Assembly: GCA_036774405.1 (NCBI GenBank) | Contig: DAIPBO010000006.1 | Span: forward strand, 94,934-158,933 | Reading direction: 5' to 3' | Origin: JAAYDS01 sp012729155 | GTDB lineage: Bacteria > Chloroflexota > Anaerolineae > UBA1429 | DNA length: 64,000 bases | Shown here: piece by piece, positions 7,916 to 16,252 of the stretch | How the letters are laid out: the number at the start of each line of letters is the position of its first letter | Position numbering within the stretch: position 1 is the first letter of the stretch | Program-made: the position numbers and the translations under genes | Notes under the pieces: model-generated | Told to the model about the DNA's origin: nothing | Database searches by the model: none | What the model saw: the letters and a program-made list of their open reading frames with translations, nothing else

Positions 7916-9238
7916 TTACTCGGCGCCGCTGATGCCCACGCCCACCGCCTCATGCCTTGGCTCGCGCACCCACCAGTGCATGGCCGCCCAGCCTGCCAGA
8001 CTGAACAGCGCAGCCACCACGAACATCACCTGATAACCCCCGCCGCCCAGCGCCGCGGCGCCTGGCAACGCGGCATGGTCGACCAGCCAGCCGCCCGCGA
8101 CCGGCGCCAGCATGGTGGGCAAGGCGATGAGCGTACCTTCGAGGGCGGTAAAGGTGGGCACATCCTCGGGGACGCTGAACTCCATCGACATAACCATGCC
8201 GATGATGGTCATGCCGGCGGTAGATGCATACACCAACATGAACACCACATAGAGCCAAGCCTGCGCTGGTGCCAGCAATACCAACACCATCGCCGCCAGC
8301 TGCAGTACCGTCGAGAACTCGAGCAGCCACTTGAGCCCTTTGCGGTCTGACACGACGCCCATCAACGGCGTGAACACCGCCTGACTCAACAGCGCCGCCA
8401 TGGTCAGCTCGGCGGCAAACTCGTCGGGCACGCCAAAACGCGCCCTGGCATAGATCACATAAAAGGCGGTGGCCATGGTGCCCATCACGATGAGGCCACG
8501 CGCCACCAGATAGCGCGTAAAGTTAGGGTTGAGCTTGAGCACCTTGGGGAGGCGCCGCCAGTAGTCGCGAGCCGAGACCGACTTGGCCTCAGGCTGGCGC
8601 GGCGGCTCGCGGGTCAGCATCAGGCTCCCGTATGAGGCCAATTGAAAGATAAAGCAGAGCCCAAAGCTATAGGCAAACGTGCGCGGGTAGGCATAGGTGG
8701 CCAGCAGTTGTCGCGAAAGGTAGGCGCCGCCCAGCCCCAACACGCTGCCCAGCGCACTGCTCACGCCGAACAGAAACCCGCGCCGGTTGGCGGGGATCAC
8801 CTTTGAGATCATGGCCTTCCAGGCCGGGGCGCCCAGACCGCCCGCGCCGGTGCCCAGCGCCAGCGAAAAGAGCAGAATGCCATAGGCCAGGCCCGGCTGC
8901 ATATCGGGCACCAGCAAGATCAGTAACGCCAGCCACGAATAGGGCAAGCGCTCAACCAGCGTGACACGGGCCACCATCCACTTTTTCACGGGCAGGCGCT
9001 CGGCCTGCCGCGACAGCAAGAGCTGCGGCAGATAAAAACCCAGACTTTGCACCATGGGCACTAGCCCGATCAAAAGCGCCGAGTCGGTGAGGTACGACGC
9101 ATACAGCGTCAACATGGTGGCGCCAAAGATAAAGCTCATCGCCAGACTGTAAAAGGTCACGTCTAGCAGGTTGACGACGAGGTTCCACGTGGCGTTGCGC
9201 TCGATAAAGCGCTCGTACTCGTTACCGCTCTGCTCCAT
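7916..9238 (-). CDS. Major facilitator superfamily transporter (tandem copy 2)
   Basis: A 440-residue MFS protein paralogous to copy 1, which lies 43 bases downstream. The shared N-terminal helix motif is SLAMSFIFGATMLTLYASYL. Motif-A-like loops are GVVSDRKGLKW and PANRRGFLFGVSSALGSV. The start chosen is ATG 9238 (MEQSGNEYERF), which lines up with copy 1; 30 further in-frame upstream codons look non-coding. Substrate cannot be inferred. The gene follows the alcohol dehydrogenase on the same strand with about 100 bases between. Confidence 0.83.
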   Translation of the reverse strand: MEQSGNEYERFIERNATWNLVVNLLDVTFYSLAMSFIFGATMLTLYASYLTDSALLIGLVPMVQSLGFYLPQLLLSRQAERLPVKKWMVARVTLVERLPYSWLALLILLVPDMQPGLAYGILLFSLALGTGAGGLGAPAWKAMISKVIPANRRGFLFGVSSALGSVLGLGGAYLSRQLLATYAYPRTFAYSFGLCFIFQLASYGSLMLTREPPRQPEAKSVSARDYWRRLPKVLKLNPNFTRYLVARGLIVMGTMATAFYVIYARARFGVPDEFAAELTMAALLSQAVFTPLMGVVSDRKGLKWLLEFSTVLQLAAMVLVLLAPAQAWLYVVFMLVYASTAGMTIIGMVMSMEFSVPEDVPTFTALEGTLIALPTMLAPVAGGWLVDHAALPGAAALGGGGYQVMFVVAALFSLAGWAAMHWWVREPRHEAVGVGISGAE

Positions 9239-9334
9239 AGCTGCCCCGTCCACGCCTGCGCAGCGCCAGAGGACCGCGCGTTGTGCTGCAAACCGCGCCA
9301 TGATAGCACTGGCGCTCAGAGGGCACAAACACGC

Positions 9335-10429
9335 CTAGCTGTTGGGCAAGAGCACCGCTTTGATCACGTCGCGCTCACCTACAGCCTGCAACGCCTCTGT
9401 GGCCTGCTCCAGAGGGTAGCGTCGCGACACCAGCCCCGCCAGCAGATGGCGATGCTGCCGCGTCAGGCTCACCGCGTGCAGGGTGTGGGTCAGGTCGCTC
9501 ACCCATACGCCCTGCACGCGCACGTTCTTGCGCACGATGGTCTCAAAGGGCGGCAGCGACAGCTCGCCCACGGGCTCGCCAAAGCCCACCAGAGATAGCG
9601 CGCCGCCGTGACGCAACAGCTCCAGGCCCTCGCGCGCCGCCGACAGGCTGCCCGAGGCCTCGACCACCAGGTCAGCCCCCAGGCCATGCGTAAGCGCGAG
9701 CACCGCCTCGCGGCGCTGATCGGCGTTCAGCTCATGGCGATTCAGCAGCGTGGTGGCCCCCACCTGCGCGCAATAGTCGAGCCGCGCGCCGGTTCCTCCG
9801 ATGACGATGACCTGCTCGGCGCCGCTGGCGTGGGCCAGCAACGTCGAATAGATGCCCAGCGGGCCAGGGCCAAAGACCACCACCGTGTCGCCAACCTGTA
9901 CGGGCGAGAGGGCGAACCCGTGAGCCGCCGTGGCCCCCGAGCAAGAGGCCGCAACCAGCAGGGCGGGGTCGTCGTCCGGCTCCAGAGCGATGAGCGGCGT
10001 ACGAGCATCTAGCACCAGGTGGCTGGCATAGCAGCCGTTGAGGTGTGGCGGCTCGTGGAGCGAGCGGTGGATGCCATAGGCCCAGCGCCGAGAACAGAGG
10101 GACGGCTGGTGTTTGACGGCGCAATAGTAGCAGTGGCCACAGGTCACGCCCCGTTCCCACAGTACCAGCGCCCCTGGCGCAAGCGGCCGGCCGTAGACAT
10201 CGCAGCGCGCACCAGAGACATCGAGCAGCCGCCCGACACCCTCGTGACCCAGAATGATGGGCAGAGGGGTGCGTGGATCGCGGCCCGCCCACATGTGCAC
10301 ATCAGAGCCACAGACGCCCGCCGCAACCACCTGCACCAGCGCCTGCCCCGCCAAGAGCGCCGGCACCGGCAGCGTCTCGATCGTGAGTGGCTCGCCAAAG
10401 CGCTGTAGAACCGCAGCCTTTGCCTGCAT
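9335..10429 (-). CDS. Zinc-dependent alcohol dehydrogenase (MDR family)
   Basis: A 364-residue medium-chain dehydrogenase. The catalytic zinc site begins with AAGVCGSDVHMW and GHEGVG. The structural zinc loop is present as four cysteines in CGHCYYCAVKHQPSLC. The nucleotide fold is VVVFGPGPLGIYS. The loop and the following GIH...PPHLNGCYA segment resemble the subgroup annotated as putative phosphonate-catabolism-associated dehydrogenases, but no phosphonate genes lie nearby. It would oxidise an alcohol or polyol with NAD(P). It starts at ATG 10429, just downstream of the FtsB-like gene on the same strand. Confidence 0.87.
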   Translation of the reverse strand: MQAKAAVLQRFGEPLTIETLPVPALLAGQALVQVVAAGVCGSDVHMWAGRDPRTPLPIILGHEGVGRLLDVSGARCDVYGRPLAPGALVLWERGVTCGHCYYCAVKHQPSLCSRRWAYGIHRSLHEPPHLNGCYASHLVLDARTPLIALEPDDDPALLVAASCSGATAAHGFALSPVQVGDTVVVFGPGPLGIYSTLLAHASGAEQVIVIGGTGARLDYCAQVGATTLLNRHELNADQRREAVLALTHGLGADLVVEASGSLSAAREGLELLRHGGALSLVGFGEPVGELSLPPFETIVRKNVRVQGVWVSDLTHTLHAVSLTRQHRHLLAGLVSRRYPLEQATEALQAVGERDVIKAVLLPNS

Positions 10430-10450
10430 GGTTGCCCCGTCGCTCGCGTT

Positions 10451-10879
10451 TCAGGGCCTGCCGGTAAGCAGGCGCCTCCAAGCGAGCCAGTTGGTGTTAT
10501 CGCTTGTGGCGCCAGTTAGCAGGTTGAGGCGCGGCGGCTTGTCGGCTGCTGGCCCGAACCGCTGCGCCTCAGCCTGCGGCTGCGCAGGCGCTTCAGCCAG
10601 AGCCTGCACGGCATAGGCATTGGGTGGCAGCATGCCGGCCTCAACGGCGGCCTGACTGATCCAGGCGTCGGTCTCGCGCAGGGCGATCTGTGCGTCCAGC
10701 TCGGCGCGTTGCCGCTCGAGATCGGTGATCTCATCCTCGAGCTGTACGCGCCAACTCTCCAACCGAGCCAGCTCGACGGCCTGCGAGACGAATGAGGCCA
10801 GGAACGTGACCGCAAAGGCGATCGATAGCATCAGCAGGATCTGCGCGCGACGCTTGTCACGTACAACGTTGGTACCCAT
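10451..10879 (-). CDS. FtsB/DivIC-like septum formation initiator
   Basis: A 142-residue bitopic protein. A short basic N terminus (RDKRR) is followed by one transmembrane helix (LLMLSIAFAVTFLASFV). Next comes a heptad-rich coiled coil (LEDEITDLERQRAELDAQIA), then a proline- and alanine-rich tail. This is the architecture of FtsB/DivIC/FtsL divisome proteins, which bridge FtsQ and FtsL outside the membrane. Sequence identity in this family is low, so the call rests on architecture and DivIC-like spacing. I chose ATG 10879 (MGTNVVR) behind a weak GGGGTG site. The gene is divergent from the response regulator. Confidence 0.7.
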   Translation of the reverse strand: MGTNVVRDKRRAQILLMLSIAFAVTFLASFVSQAVELARLESWRVQLEDEITDLERQRAELDAQIALRETDAWISQAAVEAGMLPPNAYAVQALAEAPAQPQAEAQRFGPAADKPPRLNLLTGATSDNTNWLAWRRLLTGRP

Positions 10880-10921
10880 GGCGCACCCCAACAGGATTTG
10901 CATTCACGTCCACAGGTGAAC

Positions 10922-10950
10922 TTCTTGTGAACCGACTTGAGTGCTATAAT
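10922..10950 (+). promoter_or_regulatory. Extended -10 promoter for the response regulator gene
   Basis: TATAAT at 10945-10950 is preceded by the extended -10 element TGC. A weak -35 (TTCTTG, 10922-10927) lies 17 bases upstream. Confidence 0.55.
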
Positions 10951-11004
10951 AGCATAAATGAGAGCTTGGTGGCAGGCAACTGTCAGAATGGGGTAGGAGA
11001 CAAC

Positions 11005-11739
11005 ATGGCACAAGATATCCTCATTGTTGACGATGATCGACAGGTGGCGGAGGCGATGCAGCGGGCGCTAGAGCCCGAGTTCGAGGTGCGCATCATCACA
11101 GAGGCCAATCAAACGCTCGAAGCCTGTCAAACCAAGCGTCCCGATCTGATCATCATGGATATCACCTTTCCCGAAGGGCGCAGCGGGCTCGAGGCCACGC
11201 AGACAGTGCGCAAGACGGAAGCGCTGACCGACATCCCTGTGCTGTATGTATCGGGGTGGGACGAGATCGAGGACAAAGAGGACAGCTTTGCCTCGGGCGG
11301 CGATGATTTCCTGTCCAAGCCCTTTCAGCAGCGCGAGCTGCAACTCAAGGTCAAGGCGCTCTTACGGCGCGTAGCGCGCACCAAAAAGCCGCCCGTCGTC
11401 GAGGTGCTGCACGTGGGCCTGCTAGAACTGAACGCGCGCAGCTTTGAGATCACCACCGACTCCAAAAAGGTGCTGCTCACACCTGTCGAGTTCGAGCTGA
11501 TGCGCTTTTTGATGAGCAACCCAGATGAGGTCTTCTCGGCCGACCAGCTCTTGCAGCGCGTCTGGGGCTATCCGCCGGGCATCGGCATGCCAGACCTGGT
11601 GCGCGTGCACGTCAAGAACGTGCGCGAAAAGATCGAGCCCAATCCGCGCAAACCCATCTTTCTGCGCAACGTGCTGCGGCGGGGGTACATGGTGCCCACC
11701 ACCACCACCGAGGATGTCGAACGCGTGACGTCTGGCTGA
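11005..11739 (+). CDS. OmpR/PhoB-family response regulator (orphan)
   Basis: A 244-residue regulator. The receiver domain has the acidic pocket VDDD (residues 9-11), phosphoacceptor Asp52 in IIMDITFPEG and Lys105 in LSKPF. The C-terminal winged helix has the PhoB-type signatures LTPVEFELMRFLM, QLLQRVWGY and VRVHVKNVREKIEP. Phosphorylation by a histidine kinase should switch DNA binding. No kinase gene lies in the window, so its partner is unknown. ATG 11005 follows a TAGGAGA site; an upstream in-frame start at 10927 precedes the promoter's transcription start. A strong terminator follows. Confidence 0.92.
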   Translation: MAQDILIVDDDRQVAEAMQRALEPEFEVRIITEANQTLEACQTKRPDLIIMDITFPEGRSGLEATQTVRKTEALTDIPVLYVSGWDEIEDKEDSFASGGDDFLSKPFQQRELQLKVKALLRRVARTKKPPVVEVLHVGLLELNARSFEITTDSKKVLLTPVEFELMRFLMSNPDEVFSADQLLQRVWGYPPGIGMPDLVRVHVKNVREKIEPNPRKPIFLRNVLRRGYMVPTTTTEDVERVTSG

Positions 11740-11752
11740 TGCCAGGGCGTAG

Positions 11753-11794
11753 AAACACGAGAACCCCTCTTGCGAGGGGTTCTCGTGTTTTGGG
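11753..11794 (+). terminator. Intrinsic terminator after the response regulator
   Basis: A perfect 17-base-pair stem (11753-11769 with 11774-11790) around a TTGC loop, followed by TTTTG. The A-rich 5' flank would also allow termination of minus-strand transcription. Confidence 0.93.
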
Positions 11795-11934
11795 TGTCCT
11801 AGCAATCACTTATCGGAGGTGATGCTAGGACACCGCGTTGACTGCTATAATCCATTGCACATCACCTCCCTTCCTTTAGGATGGCTTGGTTGGGAGTTCA
11901 GCCACGATGCTGATCTACTAGCACATAGTATCAG
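11793..11934 (+). promoter_or_regulatory. Structured leader/operator region of the fchA-folD-fhs operon
   Basis: This stretch between the terminator and the operon holds nested symmetry. GGTGTCCTAGCA (11793-11804) is the exact inverted repeat of TGCTAGGACACC (11823-11834), and the pairing extends inward through TCAC/GTGA with one bulged A. GGAGGTGATG (11815-11824) can instead pair with CATCACCTCC (11860-11869). An extended -10 box TGCTATAAT (11843-11851) lies between. A third hairpin pairs TACTA with TAGTA plus flanking CTGA/TCAG (about 11910-11934). If transcription starts near 11858 the first repeat is an operator over the -35; if it starts earlier, the two pairings are alternative RNA folds. 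No known riboswitch class was recognised. Confidence 0.5.
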
Positions 11935-11986
11935 AGTTATGGGCACTTGTCAAAGGTCTTTGTGCACACCCCACAGGAGCGACACG

Positions 11987-12625
11987 GTGACACACGCTTT
12001 CAGCAACCAGACAGTGAATGAGCTGCTCGACGCGCTGGCCTCGTCAGCGCCCGCGCCAGGGGGCGGCGCTGCCTGTGCTCTGGCCGGTGCTCTGGGCGCG
12101 GCGTTGGTAAGCATGGTGGCCAACCTCACCCTCGATAAGGCGGCTGCGCCTGGGCCCGAGCTGCAAGATGCGCTCGCACAGGCCGATGAACTGCGCGCAG
12201 CACTGGTCGGCCTGATGGAGGACGACGCCAACGCCTATGATGCGGTCATCGCAGCCTATCGCCTGCCGCGCAGCACTGCAGCAGAGAAAAAGGGCCGACG
12301 CGAGGCCATCCAACAGGCTCTGCGTGTTGCCACGCTGGTGCCGCTCGACATCGCCGCCAACTGCGCCAGGGTACTGGCGCTCACCGAGCCTGCTGCGCGC
12401 CTGGGCAGCCGCTCGGCCGTCACCGATGCGGGCGCGGCCGCCTATCTGGCAACCGCCAGTGCGCGCGCCGCGCTGCTGAACGTTGACGTTAACCTAAAGA
12501 GCATCAAAGACGAGGCGTTTGTGGCCTGGGCGCAAGAACGCGCCCAGGGGCTTGAGGCGTTGCTGGCAGCGGCGCAGGGGGCGGCCCTCGATGCCATGAC
12601 CCGCTCGCTTGCGGCAAGTGCCTGA
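11987..12625 (+). CDS. fchA: Methenyltetrahydrofolate cyclohydrolase (FTCD_C / FchA family)
   Basis: A 212-residue protein of the formimidoyl-THF cyclodeaminase/cyclohydrolase family. Motifs are TVNELLDALASSAPAPGGGAACALAGALGAALV in its first 60 residues (shown here as TVNELLDALA, then APGGGAACALAGALG) and the late segment NVDVNLKSIKD. It interconverts 5,10-methenyl-THF and 10-formyl-THF in the cytoplasm. GTG 11987 follows an AGGAG site; the frame is open 56 codons further upstream but that part lies in the leader and reads as non-coding. It is the first gene of fchA-folD-fhs and probably supplies the cyclohydrolase step that the neighbouring FolD appears to have lost. Confidence 0.87.
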   Translation: MTHAFSNQTVNELLDALASSAPAPGGGAACALAGALGAALVSMVANLTLDKAAAPGPELQDALAQADELRAALVGLMEDDANAYDAVIAAYRLPRSTAAEKKGRREAIQQALRVATLVPLDIAANCARVLALTEPAARLGSRSAVTDAGAAAYLATASARAALLNVDVNLKSIKDEAFVAWAQERAQGLEALLAAAQGAALDAMTRSLAASA

Positions 12626-12638
12626 GGAGGATAGAGCC

Positions 12639-13487
12639 ATGGCGCAGTTGTTCGATGGCCGCGCCACTGCGGCCGCCGTGCTTCAAGAGGTGACCGAGCG
12701 CGCCAACACCCTGCTGAGCCGCCTGGGACGAGCTCCCTGCTTGGCCGTGGTGCAGGTGGGCGTCGACGCCGCGTCTGCCTGGTATGTGCGTCAGATCGAG
12801 CGCACCGGCCACCGTGTGGGCATTGCCGTGGCGTTGCATTCGCTCGCCGGCGATTGCGCCGCCGATGCGCCAGCGCGGCTGGTGGCGCAGCTCTGCGCCA
12901 ATCCGACGGTGGATGGCATCATCGTGCAGCAGCCCCTACCGCCTCAGGCTCCGTTGCAGAGCGTGCTCGCCGCGCTGGACCCACGCAAAGATGCCGACGG
13001 GCTGCACCCCTACAACGCCGGACTGCTGGCTCAGGGACGCACCATGGGTTTTGCGCCGGCCACGCCGTTGGGGGGTATCGAGCTCCTGCAACGCTCGGGG
13101 CTGCCCATTGCCAGCCAGCATGCCGTCATCGTGGGGCGTAGCGCGGTGGTGGGCCGCCCTCTGGCTCTGCTGCTGCTGGCCCAGCACGCCACCGTGACCA
13201 TCTGCCACACGCGCACACAGAACCTGGCGGCCATCACACGGCAGGCCGATATCCTGGCGGTGGCGGCCGGGCGGCCAGGGCTCATAACGGCCAGCATGGT
13301 GCGCCCAGGCGCCATTGTGCTCGACTTTGGCGTCAACGACGTCGATGGCCAGATGACGGGTGACGTGGCCCCCGACGTGGCCGACGTGGCCGGCTGGCTC
13401 ACACCGGTGCCAGGTGGCACCGGCCCCATGACCAACGCCATGCTGATGCGCAACCTGGTGCTGGCGGCAGAACGTCAACTCGGCTGA
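12639..13487 (+). CDS. folD: FolD-type methylene-THF dehydrogenase with the cyclohydrolase lysine replaced
   Basis: A 282-residue FolD homologue. Conserved blocks are PCLAVVQVGVDAASAWYV, GIIVQQPLP, RKDADGLHPYN, VIVGRSAVVGRP and TPVPGGTGPMTNA. FolD normally does two reactions: NAD(P)-dependent oxidation of methylene-THF and hydrolysis of methenyl-THF. The catalytic lysine four residues after the conserved tyrosine (E. coli Lys54) is isoleucine here (Tyr49, Ile53; codon ATC). This lysine is known to be needed for cyclohydrolase activity, so the enzyme is probably dehydrogenase-only, with FchA next door completing the pathway. ATG 12639 has a GAGGAGG site. Confidence 0.9.
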   Translation: MAQLFDGRATAAAVLQEVTERANTLLSRLGRAPCLAVVQVGVDAASAWYVRQIERTGHRVGIAVALHSLAGDCAADAPARLVAQLCANPTVDGIIVQQPLPPQAPLQSVLAALDPRKDADGLHPYNAGLLAQGRTMGFAPATPLGGIELLQRSGLPIASQHAVIVGRSAVVGRPLALLLLAQHATVTICHTRTQNLAAITRQADILAVAAGRPGLITASMVRPGAIVLDFGVNDVDGQMTGDVAPDVADVAGWLTPVPGGTGPMTNAMLMRNLVLAAERQLG

Positions 13488-13553
13488 CCGCGTTGCCTGC
13501 CGCCGTCTGCTGTGGTAGAGTTCGGCTTAGCACTTGCCTTTGGGAGGAGCCCC

Positions 13554-15290
13554 ATGCTCAGCGACCTGCAGATCGCTCAGGCAGCAACACTGCGCCCCAT
13601 ACTAGACCTGGCTAACGACATCGGCCTGCGCCGCGAAGAATTGGACCCCTACGGTTGGTACAAAGCCAAGGTGCATCTCAACGTGCTCGACCGTCTACAA
13701 GACCGGCCAGCGGCACGCTACGTAGACGTGACGGCCATCACCCCTACACCGCTTGGCGAGGGCAAGACCACCACCACCGTCGGCCTGTCGCAGGCGCTGG
13801 GTAGCCAGCTCAACAAGCGCGTGTTCACCTGTATTCGGCAGCCATCGATGGGGCCAACCTTTGGCATCAAAGGCGGCGCGGCTGGCGGCGGCTATTCGCA
13901 GATCGTGCCGATGGAAGACTTTAACCTGCACCTCACCGGAGACAATCACGCCGTGGGCGTGGCGCACAACCTGATGGCCTCGGCACTGGATGCCCGTATG
14001 CTGCACGAGTCGCGCCTGGGCAACCGCTCGCTCGAGGCAGCCGGGCTGCGCCGTCTCGACATCGACCCCGCCAGTATCCAGATCAACCGCGTGGTCGACC
14101 TCGAGGACGCACCGCTGCGCCAGATCATGATCGGGCTGGGCGGCGACCGCAACGGCCTCGAGCGCCAGACGGGCTTTGATATCACCGTGGCCAGCGAGGT
14201 GATGGCCATCCTGGCCCTTGCGACCAGCCTGCAGGATATGAGGCAACGGCTCGGGCGCATCGTGGTGGGCACCAATAAGCGCGGCGAGCCGGTGACGACC
14301 GAAGACCTGGGCGTGGCCGGCGCCATGGCGGTATTGCTCAAAGACGCCCTCATGCCCAACCTGATGCAGACTCTGGAGCAGACGCCTGCCTTTGTGCATG
14401 CCGGGCCGTTTGCCAACATCGCCCATGGCAACTCATCGGCCATTGCCGACCTGATGGCCACCAGGCTGGCTGACTATGTGATCACCGAGTCTGGCTTTGG
14501 CGCCGATATCGGCATGGAAAAGTTCATGGACATCAAATGCCGCGTCACCGGCCTGCAGCCCGATTGCGTGGTGCTGGTGGCCACGGTGCGCGCTCTCAAG
14601 ATGCATGGCGGTCTGGGCCAGATTGTGCCGGGCAAGCCCCTGCCTCCCGAGCTGACCAGCGAGAACCTCGAGTATCTGCAAAAGGGATGCGAGAACCTGC
14701 GCGCGGTGGTCGGCATCGCACGGCTGTTCGGCGTGCCCGTGGTGGTGGCCATCAACCGCTTCCACACCGACACCGACGCCGAGATCGAGCTCATCCGCCG
14801 CGAGGCCATCGCGGCTGGCGCCCAAGATGCCGTGCCTACAGAGCATTGGGCCCATGGCGGCGCCGGCGCGCGTGCGCTGGCCGAGGCAGTGGTCAGTGCC
14901 TGCGAGCAGCCCAAGGCGTTCCGCTACCTGTACGAGCTGGGCCTGCCCATCAAGGAAAAGATCGAGCTGCTGGCGACGCAGGTCTATGGCGCCGATGGTG
15001 TTGACTATGCGCCCGAGGCCGAGGCTAAGGTCGAGCTCTTTACCCGTCTCGGCTATGCCGAGCTGCCCATCTGCATGGCCAAGACGCATCTGTCGCTCTC
15101 GCACGACCCCGCCCTCAAGGGCGCACCCAAGGGGTGGAGGCTGCCCATCCGCGACATCCGCGCCAGCGTGGGCGCCGGCTTTTTGTACCCGTTGTGCGGC
15201 GACATGCGCACCATGCCTGGCCTGCCGCGGCGGCCATCTTTTATGGATGTAGACCTGGACACCAACGGACAGGTGCGGGGGCTGTTCTGA
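13554..15290 (+). CDS. fhs: Formate-tetrahydrofolate ligase
   Basis: A 578-residue enzyme that makes 10-formyl-THF from formate, THF and ATP. The P-loop is TPTPLGEGKTTTTVGL. Further landmarks are RQPSMGPTFGIKGGAAGGGY, LTGDNHAV, GNSSAIADLMA, ESGFGADIGMEKFMDIKC and a C-terminal KTHLSLSHDP block. Length is close to the usual 555-580. ATG 13554 follows a GGGAGGAG site. It ends the fchA-folD-fhs operon, which forms the folate part of formate or C1 assimilation, or of the Wood-Ljungdahl methyl branch. No CODH/ACS genes are in the window, so which pathway applies is open. A terminator follows. Confidence 0.96.
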   Translation: MLSDLQIAQAATLRPILDLANDIGLRREELDPYGWYKAKVHLNVLDRLQDRPAARYVDVTAITPTPLGEGKTTTTVGLSQALGSQLNKRVFTCIRQPSMGPTFGIKGGAAGGGYSQIVPMEDFNLHLTGDNHAVGVAHNLMASALDARMLHESRLGNRSLEAAGLRRLDIDPASIQINRVVDLEDAPLRQIMIGLGGDRNGLERQTGFDITVASEVMAILALATSLQDMRQRLGRIVVGTNKRGEPVTTEDLGVAGAMAVLLKDALMPNLMQTLEQTPAFVHAGPFANIAHGNSSAIADLMATRLADYVITESGFGADIGMEKFMDIKCRVTGLQPDCVVLVATVRALKMHGGLGQIVPGKPLPPELTSENLEYLQKGCENLRAVVGIARLFGVPVVVAINRFHTDTDAEIELIRREAIAAGAQDAVPTEHWAHGGAGARALAEAVVSACEQPKAFRYLYELGLPIKEKIELLATQVYGADGVDYAPEAEAKVELFTRLGYAELPICMAKTHLSLSHDPALKGAPKGWRLPIRDIRASVGAGFLYPLCGDMRTMPGLPRRPSFMDVDLDTNGQVRGLF

Positions 15291-15305
15291 TCTTCTTTGA
15301 CTGTC

Positions 15306-15336
15306 AAGAGGCCGGACGTATGTCCGGCCTCTTTGT
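15306..15336 (+). terminator. Intrinsic terminator after fhs
   Basis: A 12-base-pair stem, AAGAGGCCGGAC (15306-15317) with GTCCGGCCTCTT (15322-15333), around a GTAT loop and followed by TTG. It lies between convergent genes and may serve both strands. Confidence 0.85.
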
Positions 15337-16131
15337 CTACATCTCGCGGTCGCGTGCCAGGCGGTAGAGCCGACTACAGAGCCACACGCTCACAGCGCAG
15401 AACCCCAGGTTGACCAATTCGGCAATGCCAAACCCCAGCAGACGCGCCAGGCCGGGCACCACCACCGCCACGGTCAGATGGTAGAGCACGGCAAAGCCGA
15501 ACCACCGCTTTTGTCGTGAGACGAGGCTTTCCATCACCAGCAGGGTCCAGGCCACCTGGTGCGGCAGGGCCATCAGGCGTTCGGCCGCCACCACCATCGG
15601 CTGCGTCCAGTCGGTAGCCATGATCGTCTCCAGCTCGCGCGCAAACTCGAGCGTCACGGCAGGGCTGGCCGCCAAGGCCGCATCGGGCAGCCCAAAAGCG
15701 TGCAATGCCCAGTAGGCCAACAGATAGACAAAGGTGAGGCCCGCGATGAGGAACATGGTCTCGACCGCGGCATAGCCCAGCCCAAAGCCCAGACCATGCA
15801 GCCAGGTGAGTTTGAGCCCGCCTCGTGGGAACAGATAACGGAAAGCAAGCCAACGGCTGCCTTCTTCGACGATGGCCGTGCCGAACGCCAGCGCCAGCAG
15901 CCACACCAGTGATAGCTCGGGAGAGGTGAGCCGCCCACCCACCACCACGTCCAGGAAAATGCTCAGCGGCAGCCAGCTCAGCAGCTGAAAGACGCCATAG
16001 ACCATGGCCCCATAGGCGAAGGGCTTCCAGCGGACGGGCCCGCGGCGCCGCGCCACCAGAATTGCCGTCAGCGGGGCGGCCACCTGGATCGCCAGCGAGA
16101 GGACAAAGGCCAGCACGGTGCTCGGCTGCAC
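15337..16131 (-). CDS. YhfC-family (glutamic-type) intramembrane protease homologue
   Basis: A 264-residue protein with seven or eight hydrophobic helices. The signature TAIVEEGSRWLAFRYLF followed by GLGFGLGYAAVETMFL matches the PrsW/YhfC/CPBP group, in which paired glutamates and a following E-x3 motif in membrane helices form the presumed active site. Substrates are unknown; relatives process membrane or signalling proteins. The start is GTG 16131 behind a GGAGG site. It converges with fhs and is divergent from the ADP-ribosylglycohydrolase. The distinction between YhfC and PrsW is by memory only. Confidence 0.68.
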   Translation of the reverse strand: MQPSTVLAFVLSLAIQVAAPLTAILVARRRGPVRWKPFAYGAMVYGVFQLLSWLPLSIFLDVVVGGRLTSPELSLVWLLALAFGTAIVEEGSRWLAFRYLFPRGGLKLTWLHGLGFGLGYAAVETMFLIAGLTFVYLLAYWALHAFGLPDAALAASPAVTLEFARELETIMATDWTQPMVVAAERLMALPHQVAWTLLVMESLVSRQKRWFGFAVLYHLTVAVVVPGLARLLGFGIAELVNLGFCAVSVWLCSRLYRLARDREM

Positions 16132-16252
16132 GGCGCCTCCAGTCGTTGGGTTGGGTGCGCGTCTATTATAGTCAGCAACGGCACACCGTAAAGCCTTTGC
16201 CCAACGAAGGTCATAGCGCTAGACTGCACCCATTGCCGCAGGAGGTGCCCTA

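Noticed and set aside
11819..11986. A 56-residue N-terminal extension of FchA
   Set aside because: The stretch is a structured, promoter-containing leader with non-coding base pattern; GTG 11987 has a good SD and begins the family homology.
11793..11986. A tetrahydrofolate riboswitch in front of fchA
   Set aside because: Known THF-riboswitch core sequences are not present; only unclassified hairpins are seen.
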